NCBI GenBank assembly: GCA_028281765.1
Contig: JANQJF010000090.1
Span: forward strand, 1-64,000
Length of the DNA: 64,000 nt
DNA from: Planctomycetota bacterium
GTDB lineage: Bacteria; Planctomycetota; UBA1135; UBA2386
Reading direction: 5' to 3'
A program made the translations under genes and the position numbers. Below, piece after piece: positions 7,904 through 17,039 of this stretch (position 1 is the stretch's first letter; each line of letters starts with the position of its first letter). Under the pieces are notes generated by a model. That model searched no databases. It had not been told where the DNA came from and saw only the letters and a list, made by a program, of their open reading frames with translations.

Positions 7904-9714
7904 GCCGCGCGCTGCGGCTGCACCGCACCGCGGCGATCCTCACGATCGTCTACCTCGGCTGCGCGCTGCTGCTGCTCCCGGCCTATGGCCCGACCTGGGA
8001 CGCGACGCTCGGTGAATACGGCGGCGGCCAACGGCTCCTCGCCTATCTCGAGACCGGCGACTCGGCGTTCCTCGACGTCGCCGCCTCGGAGCCGCGGCTC
8101 GAGCTGAAGCAGCCGCACCCCGCGTTTCCGAGCGGGGGTTTCGGCCTGCACCAGATCTCGACACTCAATTCGCTCGCCTCGGCGGTGACGAACCGCGTCT
8201 TCTGGCAGGAGCTCGGCTGGCTCGACGCGATGCCGGCCCACCACCTTGCGATTTCGCTGTTCGTCGCCGCGCTTCTCTACGTCCTGGCAGTCGCGACTTC
8301 GGCGCGCGCCGGCCCGCTCGCGGCCGCGTCGGCAGCGGCACTCCTCCTGACTTGTCCGCGGTTCTTCGCGCACCAATTCAACAACCTCAAAGACGTGCCG
8401 GTCGCGTGCCTCTACGCGCTCGCGCTCTTCGCGACGTTCGTCGCGATGCGCTCGCGTAAGCTCCTCCCATGGGGAGTCGCCGGCGCCGTGACCGGCCTCA
8501 CGCTCGCGAGCAAGGCGAACGCGCTCTTCCTGCCGTTCCACGTGCTCCTCGTGTTCGGCATCTGCCGCGTGATCCCGGCGACCAAGAACAAGCTGAAGGT
8601 CTCGCCGCGAGGACTCGGCACGGCCACGCTCGGGTTCCTCTTCGCCTTCGTCGCCGCCTCGCCAGACGTGTGGCAAGCGCCGATCGACGCCGTGCTGACG
8701 CGCTTCGGGACGATCATGGAGGTCGGCAAGCAGGGCGGATCGGCGATCTCCTCGCACGGCGTCGAACACGTGCTCTGGACCACGCCGTTGAGCGTCCTCG
8801 CGCTGGCTCTGCTCGGGCCGTTCCACCAGAAGCTGAAGCCCGAGGAGCGCGTGCTCCTCGTCGCCGGCGCCCTGTTCCCGATCGGGCGCACGTTGCTGCC
8901 GGGCATGGTCAACTTCGACGGCGTCCGGCACTTCCTCGAGTTCTTCCCGTTCGTCGGGGCGGCTGCCGGCCTCGGCCTCGCGCAGACGATTCAGTGGACC
9001 GCCGCGCAGCGGGACGCGAAGTGGCTACGTCCGTCTGTGCTCACCCTCGCTCTCGCGCCGTCCGTATGGGCTACCGCGAGCACGCACCCGAACGGCGTGT
9101 GCTACTTCAACGTGCTCGTCGGCGGACTCGGCGGCGCACAGGAGCGCGAGATCCCGGACGCGACCGACTACTGGGCGAACTCCTACTGGCAGGGCCTCGA
9201 CTGGCTGAACGAGAACGCGGGGCAGGGCGACACCATCCTCGTCCCGATCGCGGGGTTCGTCGCGCGCGCCGCCGCGCCGGTGAAGCTCCGCGAAGACCTG
9301 ACGGTTCTCGAAGACGGCGACCTGTCGTTCGGCCGCACGACGTGGGTGATGTACATCACCCGGCCCGGCGCCTACGGCCCGTTCGTCCGCGTCGCGGACC
9401 GCACCCTCGAGCCGACCCACACGATCGAAGTGCAGGGCGGCACGATCCTGAAGGTCCTGCGCCTCGACCCGAAGGACACGTTCGCTCGCGACGCGTTCGA
9501 GGTCTGGCGCAAGCGCTTCGACGCGGGCGCCGCGCACGCCGCGCTCGGCCGATGGCTCGCGGCGCACCCGGACCGCGCCCAAGAGTTCGCGCTGCTGCTC
9601 AACGCGCTCCGCACCGAGAACGCGGACGCCGCGCTCTCACGACTCCGCGAGATCTGGCCGGAGGAGCTGCGGGACGTCTTCGACGCCATCGTCTGGCACG
9701 CGAAGACGAAGTGA
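7900..9714 (+). CDS. GT-C (GT39-like) membrane glycosyltransferase
   Basis: About 604 residues with many hydrophobic helices. The first starts within about 15 residues (ILTIVYLGCALLLLP) and is followed by GPTWDATLGEYGG, an acidic first-loop pattern typical of GT-C enzymes. A segment reading CPRFFAHQFNNLKDVP resembles the conserved loop of GT39-related bacterial proteins. The C-terminal 150 residues are soluble. Translation probably starts at the TTG at 7900, which overlaps the ferredoxin stop (TTGA). The open frame upstream is a shadow of fdx. Such enzymes move sugars from polyprenyl carriers; donor and acceptor are unknown. Its coupling to the ISC operon is unusual. Confidence 0.7.
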   Translation: MSRALRLHRTAAILTIVYLGCALLLLPAYGPTWDATLGEYGGGQRLLAYLETGDSAFLDVAASEPRLELKQPHPAFPSGGFGLHQISTLNSLASAVTNRVFWQELGWLDAMPAHHLAISLFVAALLYVLAVATSARAGPLAAASAAALLLTCPRFFAHQFNNLKDVPVACLYALALFATFVAMRSRKLLPWGVAGAVTGLTLASKANALFLPFHVLLVFGICRVIPATKNKLKVSPRGLGTATLGFLFAFVAASPDVWQAPIDAVLTRFGTIMEVGKQGGSAISSHGVEHVLWTTPLSVLALALLGPFHQKLKPEERVLLVAGALFPIGRTLLPGMVNFDGVRHFLEFFPFVGAAAGLGLAQTIQWTAAQRDAKWLRPSVLTLALAPSVWATASTHPNGVCYFNVLVGGLGGAQEREIPDATDYWANSYWQGLDWLNENAGQGDTILVPIAGFVARAAAPVKLREDLTVLEDGDLSFGRTTWVMYITRPGAYGPFVRVADRTLEPTHTIEVQGGTILKVLRLDPKDTFARDAFEVWRKRFDAGAAHAALGRWLAAHPDRAQEFALLLNALRTENADAALSRLREIWPEELRDVFDAIVWHAKTK

Positions 9715-9722
9715 CGCGTCCC

Positions 9723-11381
9723 TCAACGGCCGAGTTCCGCGAACGCGAACAGGTCGAAGCCCAGATCGAAGCGATACTTCGCGCCGGTCCGTGAGACCGA
9801 CAGCATGATCGGCGCCTTCACGCCGGCCGGGATCTCCGGACCACCGCCGGGCATCGGCGGCATGAAGTCCTTCATCTGGCGCATCATCGCGAAGAAGTCG
9901 AAGTGCATGAACATCAGGGTCTCACGACCCGGAATTGCCGCGAGGGCACGAGAGGCCTCACCGTGGCTGTGGTCGGTCTTCTTGACCTGCGCGGCGACCG
10001 CAGCGAGTTCGTCTTCGGAGTAACCAATGCCGCCGACGACGAGACCCTCGAGCTCGCCGAAGCCACCTTGCATCCGCTCGCCGTAGAGCGCCTTCATCAT
10101 CGCGTCGGTGTCGGGACCCGACGGCGACTGGGGCATCCCGAATCTCTCGGCGAAACCGTCGAGATCCCACGCGCCGGAGGCAAAGTCGAACTCCGAGCCC
10201 GCGACGTCGATCTTCTTGGTCTCGACGTCCTTGACGAAACCGAACCCGGCGAGTCGCTCCATCATGCCGCGTGAAGCCTGGAGCGCGCCCGGGACGTCCG
10301 ACCCGGACATCGCGAACGCCCCCTTCATTCCGTCGGGACCGAACGTCATCGAGCCCGCCCCGGCTCCGTCCAGTTTCGCGTAGACCTCTTGGACCGCCGC
10401 CATGTACGCCTTCATGGACTCCTGGAAGTCCGGCGGCACGTCACCGGAAGTGTTCGAGAACGCCGACTCGAACATCTTCTCCATGTCGAACCACGACGCC
10501 ATCTGACTCATGATCGGCCCGAATGCGATGACGATCGCACCGTCACCCACCGAAGGCAGCCGCCCGAGAATCTCCTCACAGGTCGGCTCCGACACCTCGC
10601 CGCCGGCCGCACCCTCGAACTCCGCGACACCACCGATGCCCACCTTCCCGCCGTCGAGATCGAAGAACAGATCGATGGCGCCGTCCCTCTTCGCGAACTC
10701 GAACACCGGCGCGTAGACCTCGAGCACCATCTCCCCGCCCGGCTCGCGCGCCATCATCTGGCGAAACATCTGCTCGCCCATGTCGACGTACTGACGGAAC
10801 GCCGTCAGGTCGACGTGAATCGCGACGCTGGAATCCGGCAGTCCCTGCATGAGCTTCGCAGGCTCGCCCGCTGCGGGAGGGGTCGAATCCGATTCCGGCC
10901 CGAATGCGGGCATGCCGATGGCGACGAAGGAGCCCGAGGTCGCCGTGTCACCCTCCGCGAGATCACTCAGTTCGGCCGCGTCCTTCGCCCCGACGACCAA
11001 CTGCCTCGGTCCGTTCGGACCGAGCACGAGCGCCATGGGCTTCGACAGGTCGAGGTCGCGCGTTCGGAATCCGAGGCCGAGCGGTCCGATGACGGTATCG
11101 AGGTTGACCGCCCCCTCGGACCCCGGCTGCATCCTCTTCGCGATCGCGCGGACCTCGTCGAGCATCTTCTGCGGCTCTGCGAGGTAGACGACGGCAGGCG
11201 ACTCCGCGGGAACGAGCCTCGCGAGGTCGGCCGGCACGTCCGCTGCCGAGATGATCGAATCGCCGGCGGTCGGCGCGCCTGCCGACGACGGCGTCGCGGT
11301 CTCCTCACCACCACAACCCACGAACGACGCCACGAAGACCAGGACAGGGACGGACATACGTCGCGAGATGGATGGACTCAT
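9723..11381 (-). CDS. Predicted lipoprotein of unknown function
   Basis: About 552 residues from the ATG at 11381. The N terminus is basic then hydrophobic and ends in a lipobox-like FVGC with Cys23, followed by a low-complexity G/E/T/S/P linker. The rest looks like a globular periplasmic or surface domain with repeated DLTAFRQY-, AEFEGAAGGE- and FGPDGMKGAFAMSG-like segments. I do not recognise a catalytic motif. An in-frame ATG at 11393 and a longer frame to 11489 exist, but the chosen start gives the best lipoprotein signal. It converges with the glycosyltransferase gene and diverges from tkt. Confidence 0.7.
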   Translation of the reverse strand: MSPSISRRMSVPVLVFVASFVGCGGEETATPSSAGAPTAGDSIISAADVPADLARLVPAESPAVVYLAEPQKMLDEVRAIAKRMQPGSEGAVNLDTVIGPLGLGFRTRDLDLSKPMALVLGPNGPRQLVVGAKDAAELSDLAEGDTATSGSFVAIGMPAFGPESDSTPPAAGEPAKLMQGLPDSSVAIHVDLTAFRQYVDMGEQMFRQMMAREPGGEMVLEVYAPVFEFAKRDGAIDLFFDLDGGKVGIGGVAEFEGAAGGEVSEPTCEEILGRLPSVGDGAIVIAFGPIMSQMASWFDMEKMFESAFSNTSGDVPPDFQESMKAYMAAVQEVYAKLDGAGAGSMTFGPDGMKGAFAMSGSDVPGALQASRGMMERLAGFGFVKDVETKKIDVAGSEFDFASGAWDLDGFAERFGMPQSPSGPDTDAMMKALYGERMQGGFGELEGLVVGGIGYSEDELAAVAAQVKKTDHSHGEASRALAAIPGRETLMFMHFDFFAMMRQMKDFMPPMPGGGPEIPAGVKAPIMLSVSRTGAKYRFDLGFDLFAFAELGR

Positions 11382-11450
11382 ACCGAGCAGCATCGACGAG
11401 CACGAACCTACGTTCAAGCCAACCGCATCGCAGCGGTGGAACAATGTGGA

Positions 11451-11481
11451 AACGTGCCCACAGCTCCCCCACAGGCACGTT
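11451..11481. promoter_or_regulatory. Inverted repeat upstream of transketolase
   Basis: Perfect 8-bp arms, AACGTGCC (11451-11458) and GGCACGTT (11474-11481), separated by 15 bp, in the 149-bp divergent region between the lipoprotein and tkt. It could be an operator for either gene or a leader hairpin. No cognate regulator is visible nearby. Confidence 0.3.
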
Positions 11482-11530
11482 CCATCCACGTCGTGTTTCC
11501 GAAGCGCGCGGCAGCTACATTGCGGCTCCC

Positions 11531-13516
11531 ATGAGTCCCACTATGAGCGCGTTGAACCTGCAACTCGTCGCCAACGTCATCCGCGGCCTTTCGATGGACG
11601 CGGTCCAGAAGGCCAACAGCGGCCACCCCGGCATGCCGATGGGCATGGCCGACACCGCGGCGACGCTGTGGCTGAAGACGCTGCGGTACTGCCCCGACGA
11701 CCCCGACTGGATCGGCCGCGATCGCTTCGTCCTGTCAGCCGGCCACGGTTCGATGCTGCTCTACTCGCTGCTGCACCTCGCCGGGTTCGACCTGTCGCTC
11801 GACGACATCCGGAACTTCCGGCAGTGGGGTAGCAAGACTCCGGGCCACCCCGAATTCGGCGAAACCGCGGGTGTCGAGACGACGACCGGTCCGCTCGGTC
11901 AAGGGTTCGCGAACGGCGTCGGCATGGCGCTCGCGGCCAAGATGACCGCAGCGCGCTTCGGCACCGACCTCCTGGAGAGTCGCATCTTCGGCATCGTCTC
12001 GGACGGCGACCTGATGGAGGGCATCAGCTCCGAAGCCGCGTCCCTCGCCGGACACCTCGGACTCGACAACATCGTCTACCTCTACGACGACAACAGCATC
12101 ACGATCGACGGCGCGACGGACATCGCGTTCTCGGAGAACGTCGAGAAGCGCTTCCAAGGCTTCGGCTGGAACGTCTCGCGCGCGGACGGCCACGACTACG
12201 AGGCCGTGCACGCCGCGATCGAAGCGGGCGTCGCCGAATCGTCGAAGCCGACGCTGATCATCTGCAAGACCAACATCGGCAAGGGCAGCCCGAACAAGCA
12301 GGACACGTCCGGCTCGCACGGCGCACCGCTCGGCGACGACGAGATCAAGCTGACGCGCGAAGCGCTCGGTCTCCCCGACGAAGACTTCTGGGTGCCGAGT
12401 GAAGTGCGCGAGATGTTCGATGCGACCGCGCAGCGCAATCAGGCGGCGCGCGCCGAGTGGGACAGCGCGTTCGAGCAGTGGAAGCAGTCGTCTCCGGACC
12501 AGGCGAAGGCGTACGCCGAGTTCCTCGCGCGGAACGTTCCGAGCGACCTCGGTGATCGACTCGTCGCCGCGATCGGCGACGCGGACGGCGCGACGCGCGC
12601 GCTGTCCGGCAAGGTGATCCAGGCCGCGGCCGAGATCGTGCCCGGTCTGGTCGGGGGCTCCGCTGACCTCGACGCGTCGTGCAAGACGAGCATCAAGTCG
12701 TCCGGCCTCTGCCAACGCGGTGACTTCGGGCACCGCAACATCGCGTTCGGCATCCGCGAGCACGCGATGGGTTCGATCCTGAACGGCATGGCGCTGTTCG
12801 GCGGCTACCTGCCGATCGGGAGCACGTTCTTGGTGTTCGCCGACTACAACCGCCCATCGATCCGCCTCGCGGCGCTGATGGGCCTGCCGGTCGGTTTCGT
12901 CTTCACACACGACAGCCTCGCGGTCGGCGAAGACGGCCCGACCCACCAGCCCGTCGAGCAGGCCGCGGCGCTCCGGGTCATCCCGAACCTGCACGTCTAC
13001 CGGCCGGCCGACGGCGCGGAAGTCGCCTCCGCCTGGTCCCATATGCTGTCCCGCCGAGACGGCCCGGTCGCAATCCTGCTGACTCGCCAAGGCGTCCCGC
13101 GAATCGAACGCCCGGCCGGCGCCGAACTCACGCGGGGCGCCCACGTCGTGTTCGAACCGAGCGAAGCCGCGGTCGGCACGGTCGTCGCGACCGGCTCGGA
13201 AGTCGGCACGACGGTCGAGGCGGCCAAGCTCCTCCAGGACCGCGGCGTGCCGATGCGCGTCGTCAGCATGCCGTGTGTCGAGCTGTTCTGCGCCCAGGAC
13301 GCCGACTACCGGGAGCACGTCCTGCCGTCCGACCGCCCGGTGTTCGCGGTCGAGATGGGCCGCCCGGAGGCCTGGTGTCAGTTCACCGGATCGCTGGACC
13401 GGGTCATCGGCCTGTCCCGCTTCGGCGCCAGCGCGCCGGGTGCGCTCGTCGCCGAGAAGCTCGGCTTCTCGGCGGCCGGAGTCGCCGATCGGCTCGCGGC
13501 GATGGCCGCGCCCTGA
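11531..13516 (+). CDS. tkt: Transketolase
   Basis: About 661 residues, normal for the family. The N-terminal thiamine-diphosphate domain has KANSGHPGMPMG, the TPP motif GDGDLMEG and the DDNSITIDG region. The middle domain has the FGIREHAMG segment with catalytic Glu, and HDSLAVGEDGPTHQP follows. The enzyme moves two-carbon units between sugars in the pentose phosphate and Calvin-type pathways. The ATG at 11531 is used; an ATG four codons later is possible. The longer upstream frame has no family similarity. Upstream of fabH and in the same direction. Confidence 0.96.
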   Translation: MSPTMSALNLQLVANVIRGLSMDAVQKANSGHPGMPMGMADTAATLWLKTLRYCPDDPDWIGRDRFVLSAGHGSMLLYSLLHLAGFDLSLDDIRNFRQWGSKTPGHPEFGETAGVETTTGPLGQGFANGVGMALAAKMTAARFGTDLLESRIFGIVSDGDLMEGISSEAASLAGHLGLDNIVYLYDDNSITIDGATDIAFSENVEKRFQGFGWNVSRADGHDYEAVHAAIEAGVAESSKPTLIICKTNIGKGSPNKQDTSGSHGAPLGDDEIKLTREALGLPDEDFWVPSEVREMFDATAQRNQAARAEWDSAFEQWKQSSPDQAKAYAEFLARNVPSDLGDRLVAAIGDADGATRALSGKVIQAAAEIVPGLVGGSADLDASCKTSIKSSGLCQRGDFGHRNIAFGIREHAMGSILNGMALFGGYLPIGSTFLVFADYNRPSIRLAALMGLPVGFVFTHDSLAVGEDGPTHQPVEQAAALRVIPNLHVYRPADGAEVASAWSHMLSRRDGPVAILLTRQGVPRIERPAGAELTRGAHVVFEPSEAAVGTVVATGSEVGTTVEAAKLLQDRGVPMRVVSMPCVELFCAQDADYREHVLPSDRPVFAVEMGRPEAWCQFTGSLDRVIGLSRFGASAPGALVAEKLGFSAAGVADRLAAMAAP

Positions 13517-13619
13517 CGCCGAACTCCGCGGGAATCCTGCGACCGATACCCCCTTGGGGGTCTACCGGGTAGAGTGTGCGGCTCCTTCCCGACCCCGAAC
13601 GACGTCAAGCGAGCTGCCC

Positions 13620-14666
13620 GTGACTCAGGACCAACCCGCACCCGCTACCCGTACGCGGCTCAAGCCGCGCACGAGTGGTGAACGCTTGCGTCAGGTAGCG
13701 ATCCTCGGCACCGGGTCGGCGGCCCCCGAACGGGTGCTCGACAACACCGAGCTGGAGCAGCTCGTCGACACGACCGACGACTGGATCGTGACGCGCACCG
13801 GCATGCGCGAGCGTCGCATCGTCGCCCCCGGCGAAGGCGCCTCCGACCTCGCGGCCGCCGCGGGCCGCCGCGCGCTCGAGCAGGCGAAGCTCGCCCCCGA
13901 AGACGTCGAACTGATCATCATCGCGACGTTCACGCCGGACCGCCCGCTGCCGGCGACCGCCTGCTACGTGCAGGAGAAGCTCGGCTGCACCCACGCGGCA
14001 GGGTTCGATCTCTCGATCGCCTGCACCGGATTCGTCAACGCGCTGATGACGGCGGATTCGCTCGTCGCGGTCGGCACGTTCCGCAATGCGCTCGTGATCG
14101 GGGTCGAGGTCATGTCGTCGGTGACCGACTACGAAGATCGCGACTCGTGCATCCTGTTCGGCGACGCGGCCGGCGCCGCCGTCGTCGGCACGGACTCGCC
14201 GAGCGGCGAACTGCTCGATCACGTCGTTCGCATCGACGGGTCCGGCACGGAACTCATCGCGATCCCGTCGGGCGGCTCCGTCGCACCCATCAATGCAGAT
14301 CGCCTCGAGGCGCGCGAGCAGTTCCTGCGTCTCAGCGGCCGGCAGGTGTTCAAGTTCGCGGTGTCCGCAATCTGCGACGTCGTCAGCGAGATGATCACCC
14401 GCAACGGGCTGACAATCGCCGACATCAACTGCTTCGTCCCCCACCAGGCGAACCTGCGGATCATCGAAGCCGCGGCAGCACGCCTCGGAATCGACATGGA
14501 TCGCGTGGTCGTCAACATCGAGCGCTACGGCAACACGTCGGCAGCATCGGTGCCTTTGGCACTCGACGAGGCCGCGCGCGGCGGCAAGATCAAGTCCGGC
14601 GACCTGGTATGCCTGGTCGCGTTCGGCGCCGGCCTGTCCTGGGGCGCGACCCTGCTGCGGTGGTAA
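13620..14666 (+). CDS. fabH: 3-oxoacyl-ACP synthase III (FabH)
   Basis: Condenses acetyl-CoA (or another acyl-CoA) with malonyl-ACP to start fatty acid synthesis. The catalytic triad is visible: Cys in SIACTGFVNAL, His in FVPHQANLR, Asn in IERYGNTSAAS. The glycine-rich C-terminal FGAGLSWGA is also present. From the GTG at 13620 the protein has 348 residues. A TTG at 13686, behind a GGTGA sequence, would give 326 residues, closer to typical FabH; the extra 22 residues are Arg/Thr-rich. Only one fabH and no other fab genes are in the window. Confidence 0.93.
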   Translation: MTQDQPAPATRTRLKPRTSGERLRQVAILGTGSAAPERVLDNTELEQLVDTTDDWIVTRTGMRERRIVAPGEGASDLAAAAGRRALEQAKLAPEDVELIIIATFTPDRPLPATACYVQEKLGCTHAAGFDLSIACTGFVNALMTADSLVAVGTFRNALVIGVEVMSSVTDYEDRDSCILFGDAAGAAVVGTDSPSGELLDHVVRIDGSGTELIAIPSGGSVAPINADRLEAREQFLRLSGRQVFKFAVSAICDVVSEMITRNGLTIADINCFVPHQANLRIIEAAAARLGIDMDRVVVNIERYGNTSAASVPLALDEAARGGKIKSGDLVCLVAFGAGLSWGATLLRW

Positions 14667-14698
14667 AGTCGAGCTCGGGCTCTTCTCGAAACACCCAC

Positions 14699-15706
14699 AT
14701 GCGCGAAGCCGTGACCGACGCGGTCGTGATGCGACCGTACGAACCGGGCGACGAGGAAGGGATCGTTGCGTGCCACAACCAAGTCTTCACGACCGGTCAG
14801 CGCTCGCTCGAGCACTGGAACTGGAAGTTCCGCCGGAACCCGGTCGGCAAGGTCTTCCACGTCGTCGCCGAGCACGAAGACGATGGCATCATCGGCAGCT
14901 ACGCGGCGATTCCGTTCCGGATCTGGTCCGAGGGCCGCGAGCAGCTCGGCTCGCAGGGCGTCGACATGATGGTCCTGCCGAAGTATCGACGGATCGGCAA
15001 ACGCCCCGGTCTGTTCACCCACCTCGGCCTGCACTTCCACGACCTCTTCTGCGGTCGGGACGACGGCAAGATCCTCTACACCTACGGCTGGCCGATGGGC
15101 AACTGGAAGCTCGGCCAGAAGTACCTCGGCTACATCAACATCCGCGACTGGGACCTGACATTCCTCGAACTCGGCCCGGACACGCCCCCACGTCCGACGC
15201 CGAGTGATCTCGAGACGAAGCCCGTCGAACGCTTCGGCGAGGACGTCGACGCGCTCTGGGAATCGCTGAAGCCACAGATGGGTCTCGCGACGATCCGCGA
15301 CCACCGATTCCTGAACTGGCGCTACGCCGATCGCCCGGACCACGAGTACCGACTCTACGAGTGCCGGGAGAAGTCGACCGGCGCACTCCGAGGGATCTGC
15401 GTCTACACGGTTGCGGACTTCATGCGGCCGAATACCGGCTTCATCGCCGACTGGCTCAACGAAGGCAACGACGTCGACGCGATGATCTCGATGATCGCGG
15501 TCATGGAGCGGCAGGCGATCGAGGACCAGGTCGGCATCCTCGCGAGCGTGTGGAACCACATCGACATCCGGTTCCTGCACCTCCAGCACGCGGGTTACAA
15601 GCTCAAGGGCACGCCGTACTTCCTCGTCCTCGCAAGCTTCAAGTACGACACCCACTACTATCGCGACAACTGGTACCTGACGATCGGTGACTCCGATCTG
15701 ATCTGA
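14699..15706 (+). CDS. GNAT-family N-acetyltransferase (paralogue A)
   Basis: About 335 residues. The N-terminal half has a GNAT-like fold pattern (MRPYEPGDEEGIVACHN, then VDMMVLPKYRRIGKRPGL resembling the acetyl-CoA P-loop region), followed by a second domain. The C terminus ends NWYLTIGDSDLI. A second protein of the same length in this window (41675-42685) ends WWYTLGDSDLA and shares the N-terminal pattern, so they are paralogues. It lies 8 bp before a PIG-L-type deacetylase, suggesting linked acetyl-group chemistry on sugar amines (inference). Substrate is unknown. Confidence 0.75.
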   Translation: MREAVTDAVVMRPYEPGDEEGIVACHNQVFTTGQRSLEHWNWKFRRNPVGKVFHVVAEHEDDGIIGSYAAIPFRIWSEGREQLGSQGVDMMVLPKYRRIGKRPGLFTHLGLHFHDLFCGRDDGKILYTYGWPMGNWKLGQKYLGYINIRDWDLTFLELGPDTPPRPTPSDLETKPVERFGEDVDALWESLKPQMGLATIRDHRFLNWRYADRPDHEYRLYECREKSTGALRGICVYTVADFMRPNTGFIADWLNEGNDVDAMISMIAVMERQAIEDQVGILASVWNHIDIRFLHLQHAGYKLKGTPYFLVLASFKYDTHYYRDNWYLTIGDSDLI

Positions 15707-15714
15707 GCCCGCCG

Positions 15715-16416
15715 ATGGATCTCCCCAAGGACGACAAGCACCACGTCCTGCCGATGCCCGAAGATCGCGCGCAGCCGTACCCGGGCCGCGTGCTGTGCTT
15801 CGCGCCGCATCCCGACGACGAGTGCGCCGGTCCGGGTGGCGCGCTCTACAAGCATCGCCGGCAGGGCGACCCGGTCCGCATCATCATCGCGACCGACGGG
15901 CGCGCCGGAGATCCGGACGGTCGCTACGACTCCGAACGCTACGTCGACATGCGCCGCGACGAGTCGATCGCAGCGATGCGCATCCTCGATTGCGAGGATC
16001 TCGAGTTCTGGGGCTTCCCCGACTCGTGCGTGATCTCGGACGACGACATCGGCGGCATCGCGCTGAAGGTCGCCGAGGAGGTCGAGCGTTATCGCCCCGA
16101 CGTCGTCTACACGCCGTGGGAAGGTGAGGCGAACTCCGATCACCGCGCGATCTACTGCGGCGTGCTGCGCGGCCTGCGCCAGGTCGGCTTCCAGGGCCGT
16201 GCGCTGGGATACGAGCTGTGGGGTCTGATGGTCCCCGACGTCGTCCTCGACATCACCGAGGTGTTCGAGCGCAAGATGGAAGCGATGCGGGAATACGAGA
16301 CGCAACTCGCCTACGTGGACTACCTGCGCACCGTCGGCGGCCAGAACGCGCACCGCTCCGTCATCTACAACAAGGGTGTCGGCTACGCCGAGGCCTTCCG
16401 ACGGATCGAAGTCTGA
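15715..16416 (+). CDS. PIG-L/LmbE-family zinc deacetylase
   Basis: 233 residues, the usual family size. The zinc motif PHPDDE lies near residue 30 (CFAPHPDDECAGPGG), and the third metal His lies in EANSDHRAIYCG near residue 142. The family removes N-acetyl groups from glucosamine-containing molecules such as bacillithiol or mycothiol precursors, and from lipid-linked sugars. The ATG is 8 bp after the GNAT stop and the YigZ gene starts 2 bp after its stop, so the three are probably co-transcribed. No other bacillithiol genes are nearby, so the substrate is open. Confidence 0.85.
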   Translation: MDLPKDDKHHVLPMPEDRAQPYPGRVLCFAPHPDDECAGPGGALYKHRRQGDPVRIIIATDGRAGDPDGRYDSERYVDMRRDESIAAMRILDCEDLEFWGFPDSCVISDDDIGGIALKVAEEVERYRPDVVYTPWEGEANSDHRAIYCGVLRGLRQVGFQGRALGYELWGLMVPDVVLDITEVFERKMEAMREYETQLAYVDYLRTVGGQNAHRSVIYNKGVGYAEAFRRIEV

Positions 16417-16418
16417 GC

Positions 16419-17036
16419 GTGGCGACGTTCCGCACGGTCGGCACCGAGTTCCGCCACGAGAGCGACAAGGTCAAGGGCTCGCGCTTCCTCGCAACGCTCG
16501 TGCCGGTCGACTCCGAGGCGGCGGTCGAAGCCGCACTCAAACGCGTCCGCGCGGAGTTCGCGAACGCGACGCACAACTGCTGGGCCTGGCGCCTCGGCCG
16601 CGACGCCGAACGGTTCCGCTACAGCGACGACGGCGAACCCAGCGGCTCGGCCGGGCGCCCGATCCTGCAGCAGATCGACGGCCAGGACCTCACGAACACG
16701 CTGGTGGTCGTGACGCGCTTCTACGGCGGGACCAAGCTCGGGGTCGGCGGGCTCGTGCGCGCATACGGAGGCTGCGCCGGCGAAGCCCTCGACCGCGCGG
16801 AGCTGACGACCGTGCGCATCCTCCGCCGCATCGAAATCCGGTTCGCCTACGAGCTGTCGAACGCGGTCCAGGCCGTGCTCGCCGCTGCGGACCACGAGCT
16901 CGTCGACTCAGACTACGGAGCCGAGGTCGTCATGCGGCTCGACGCGCCCGAGGAGAGCGCCGACGCGCTGGTCACGGAGCTCCGCGAGCGAACCGCTGGC
17001 CGAATCGAGGCCACGATCGAACCCGCGCCGGAATGA
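16419..17036 (+). CDS. YigZ/IMPACT-family protein (UPF0029)
   Basis: About 205 residues from the GTG at 16419, 2 bp after the PIG-L stop. The N-terminal UPF0029 domain shows the family markers KVKGSRFLA, YSDDGEPSGSAGRPIL and RFYGGTKLGVGGLVRAY. The C-terminal domain is the DUF1949-like ferredoxin-fold part. The biochemical role of bacterial YigZ is not firmly established; relatives affect translation control in eukaryotes. It converges with gspE with a 3-bp gap. Confidence 0.9.
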   Translation: MATFRTVGTEFRHESDKVKGSRFLATLVPVDSEAAVEAALKRVRAEFANATHNCWAWRLGRDAERFRYSDDGEPSGSAGRPILQQIDGQDLTNTLVVVTRFYGGTKLGVGGLVRAYGGCAGEALDRAELTTVRILRRIEIRFAYELSNAVQAVLAAADHELVDSDYGAEVVMRLDAPEESADALVTELRERTAGRIEATIEPAPE

Positions 17037-17039
17037 CGC

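Noticed and set aside
11735..13318. 527-codon minus-strand frame opposite transketolase
   Set aside because: Shadow of tkt; no family pattern.
13548..13561. ACCCCCTTGGGGGT between tkt and fabH
   Set aside because: Looks palindromic but its loop is only two bases and no T-tract follows, so it is not a plausible terminator.
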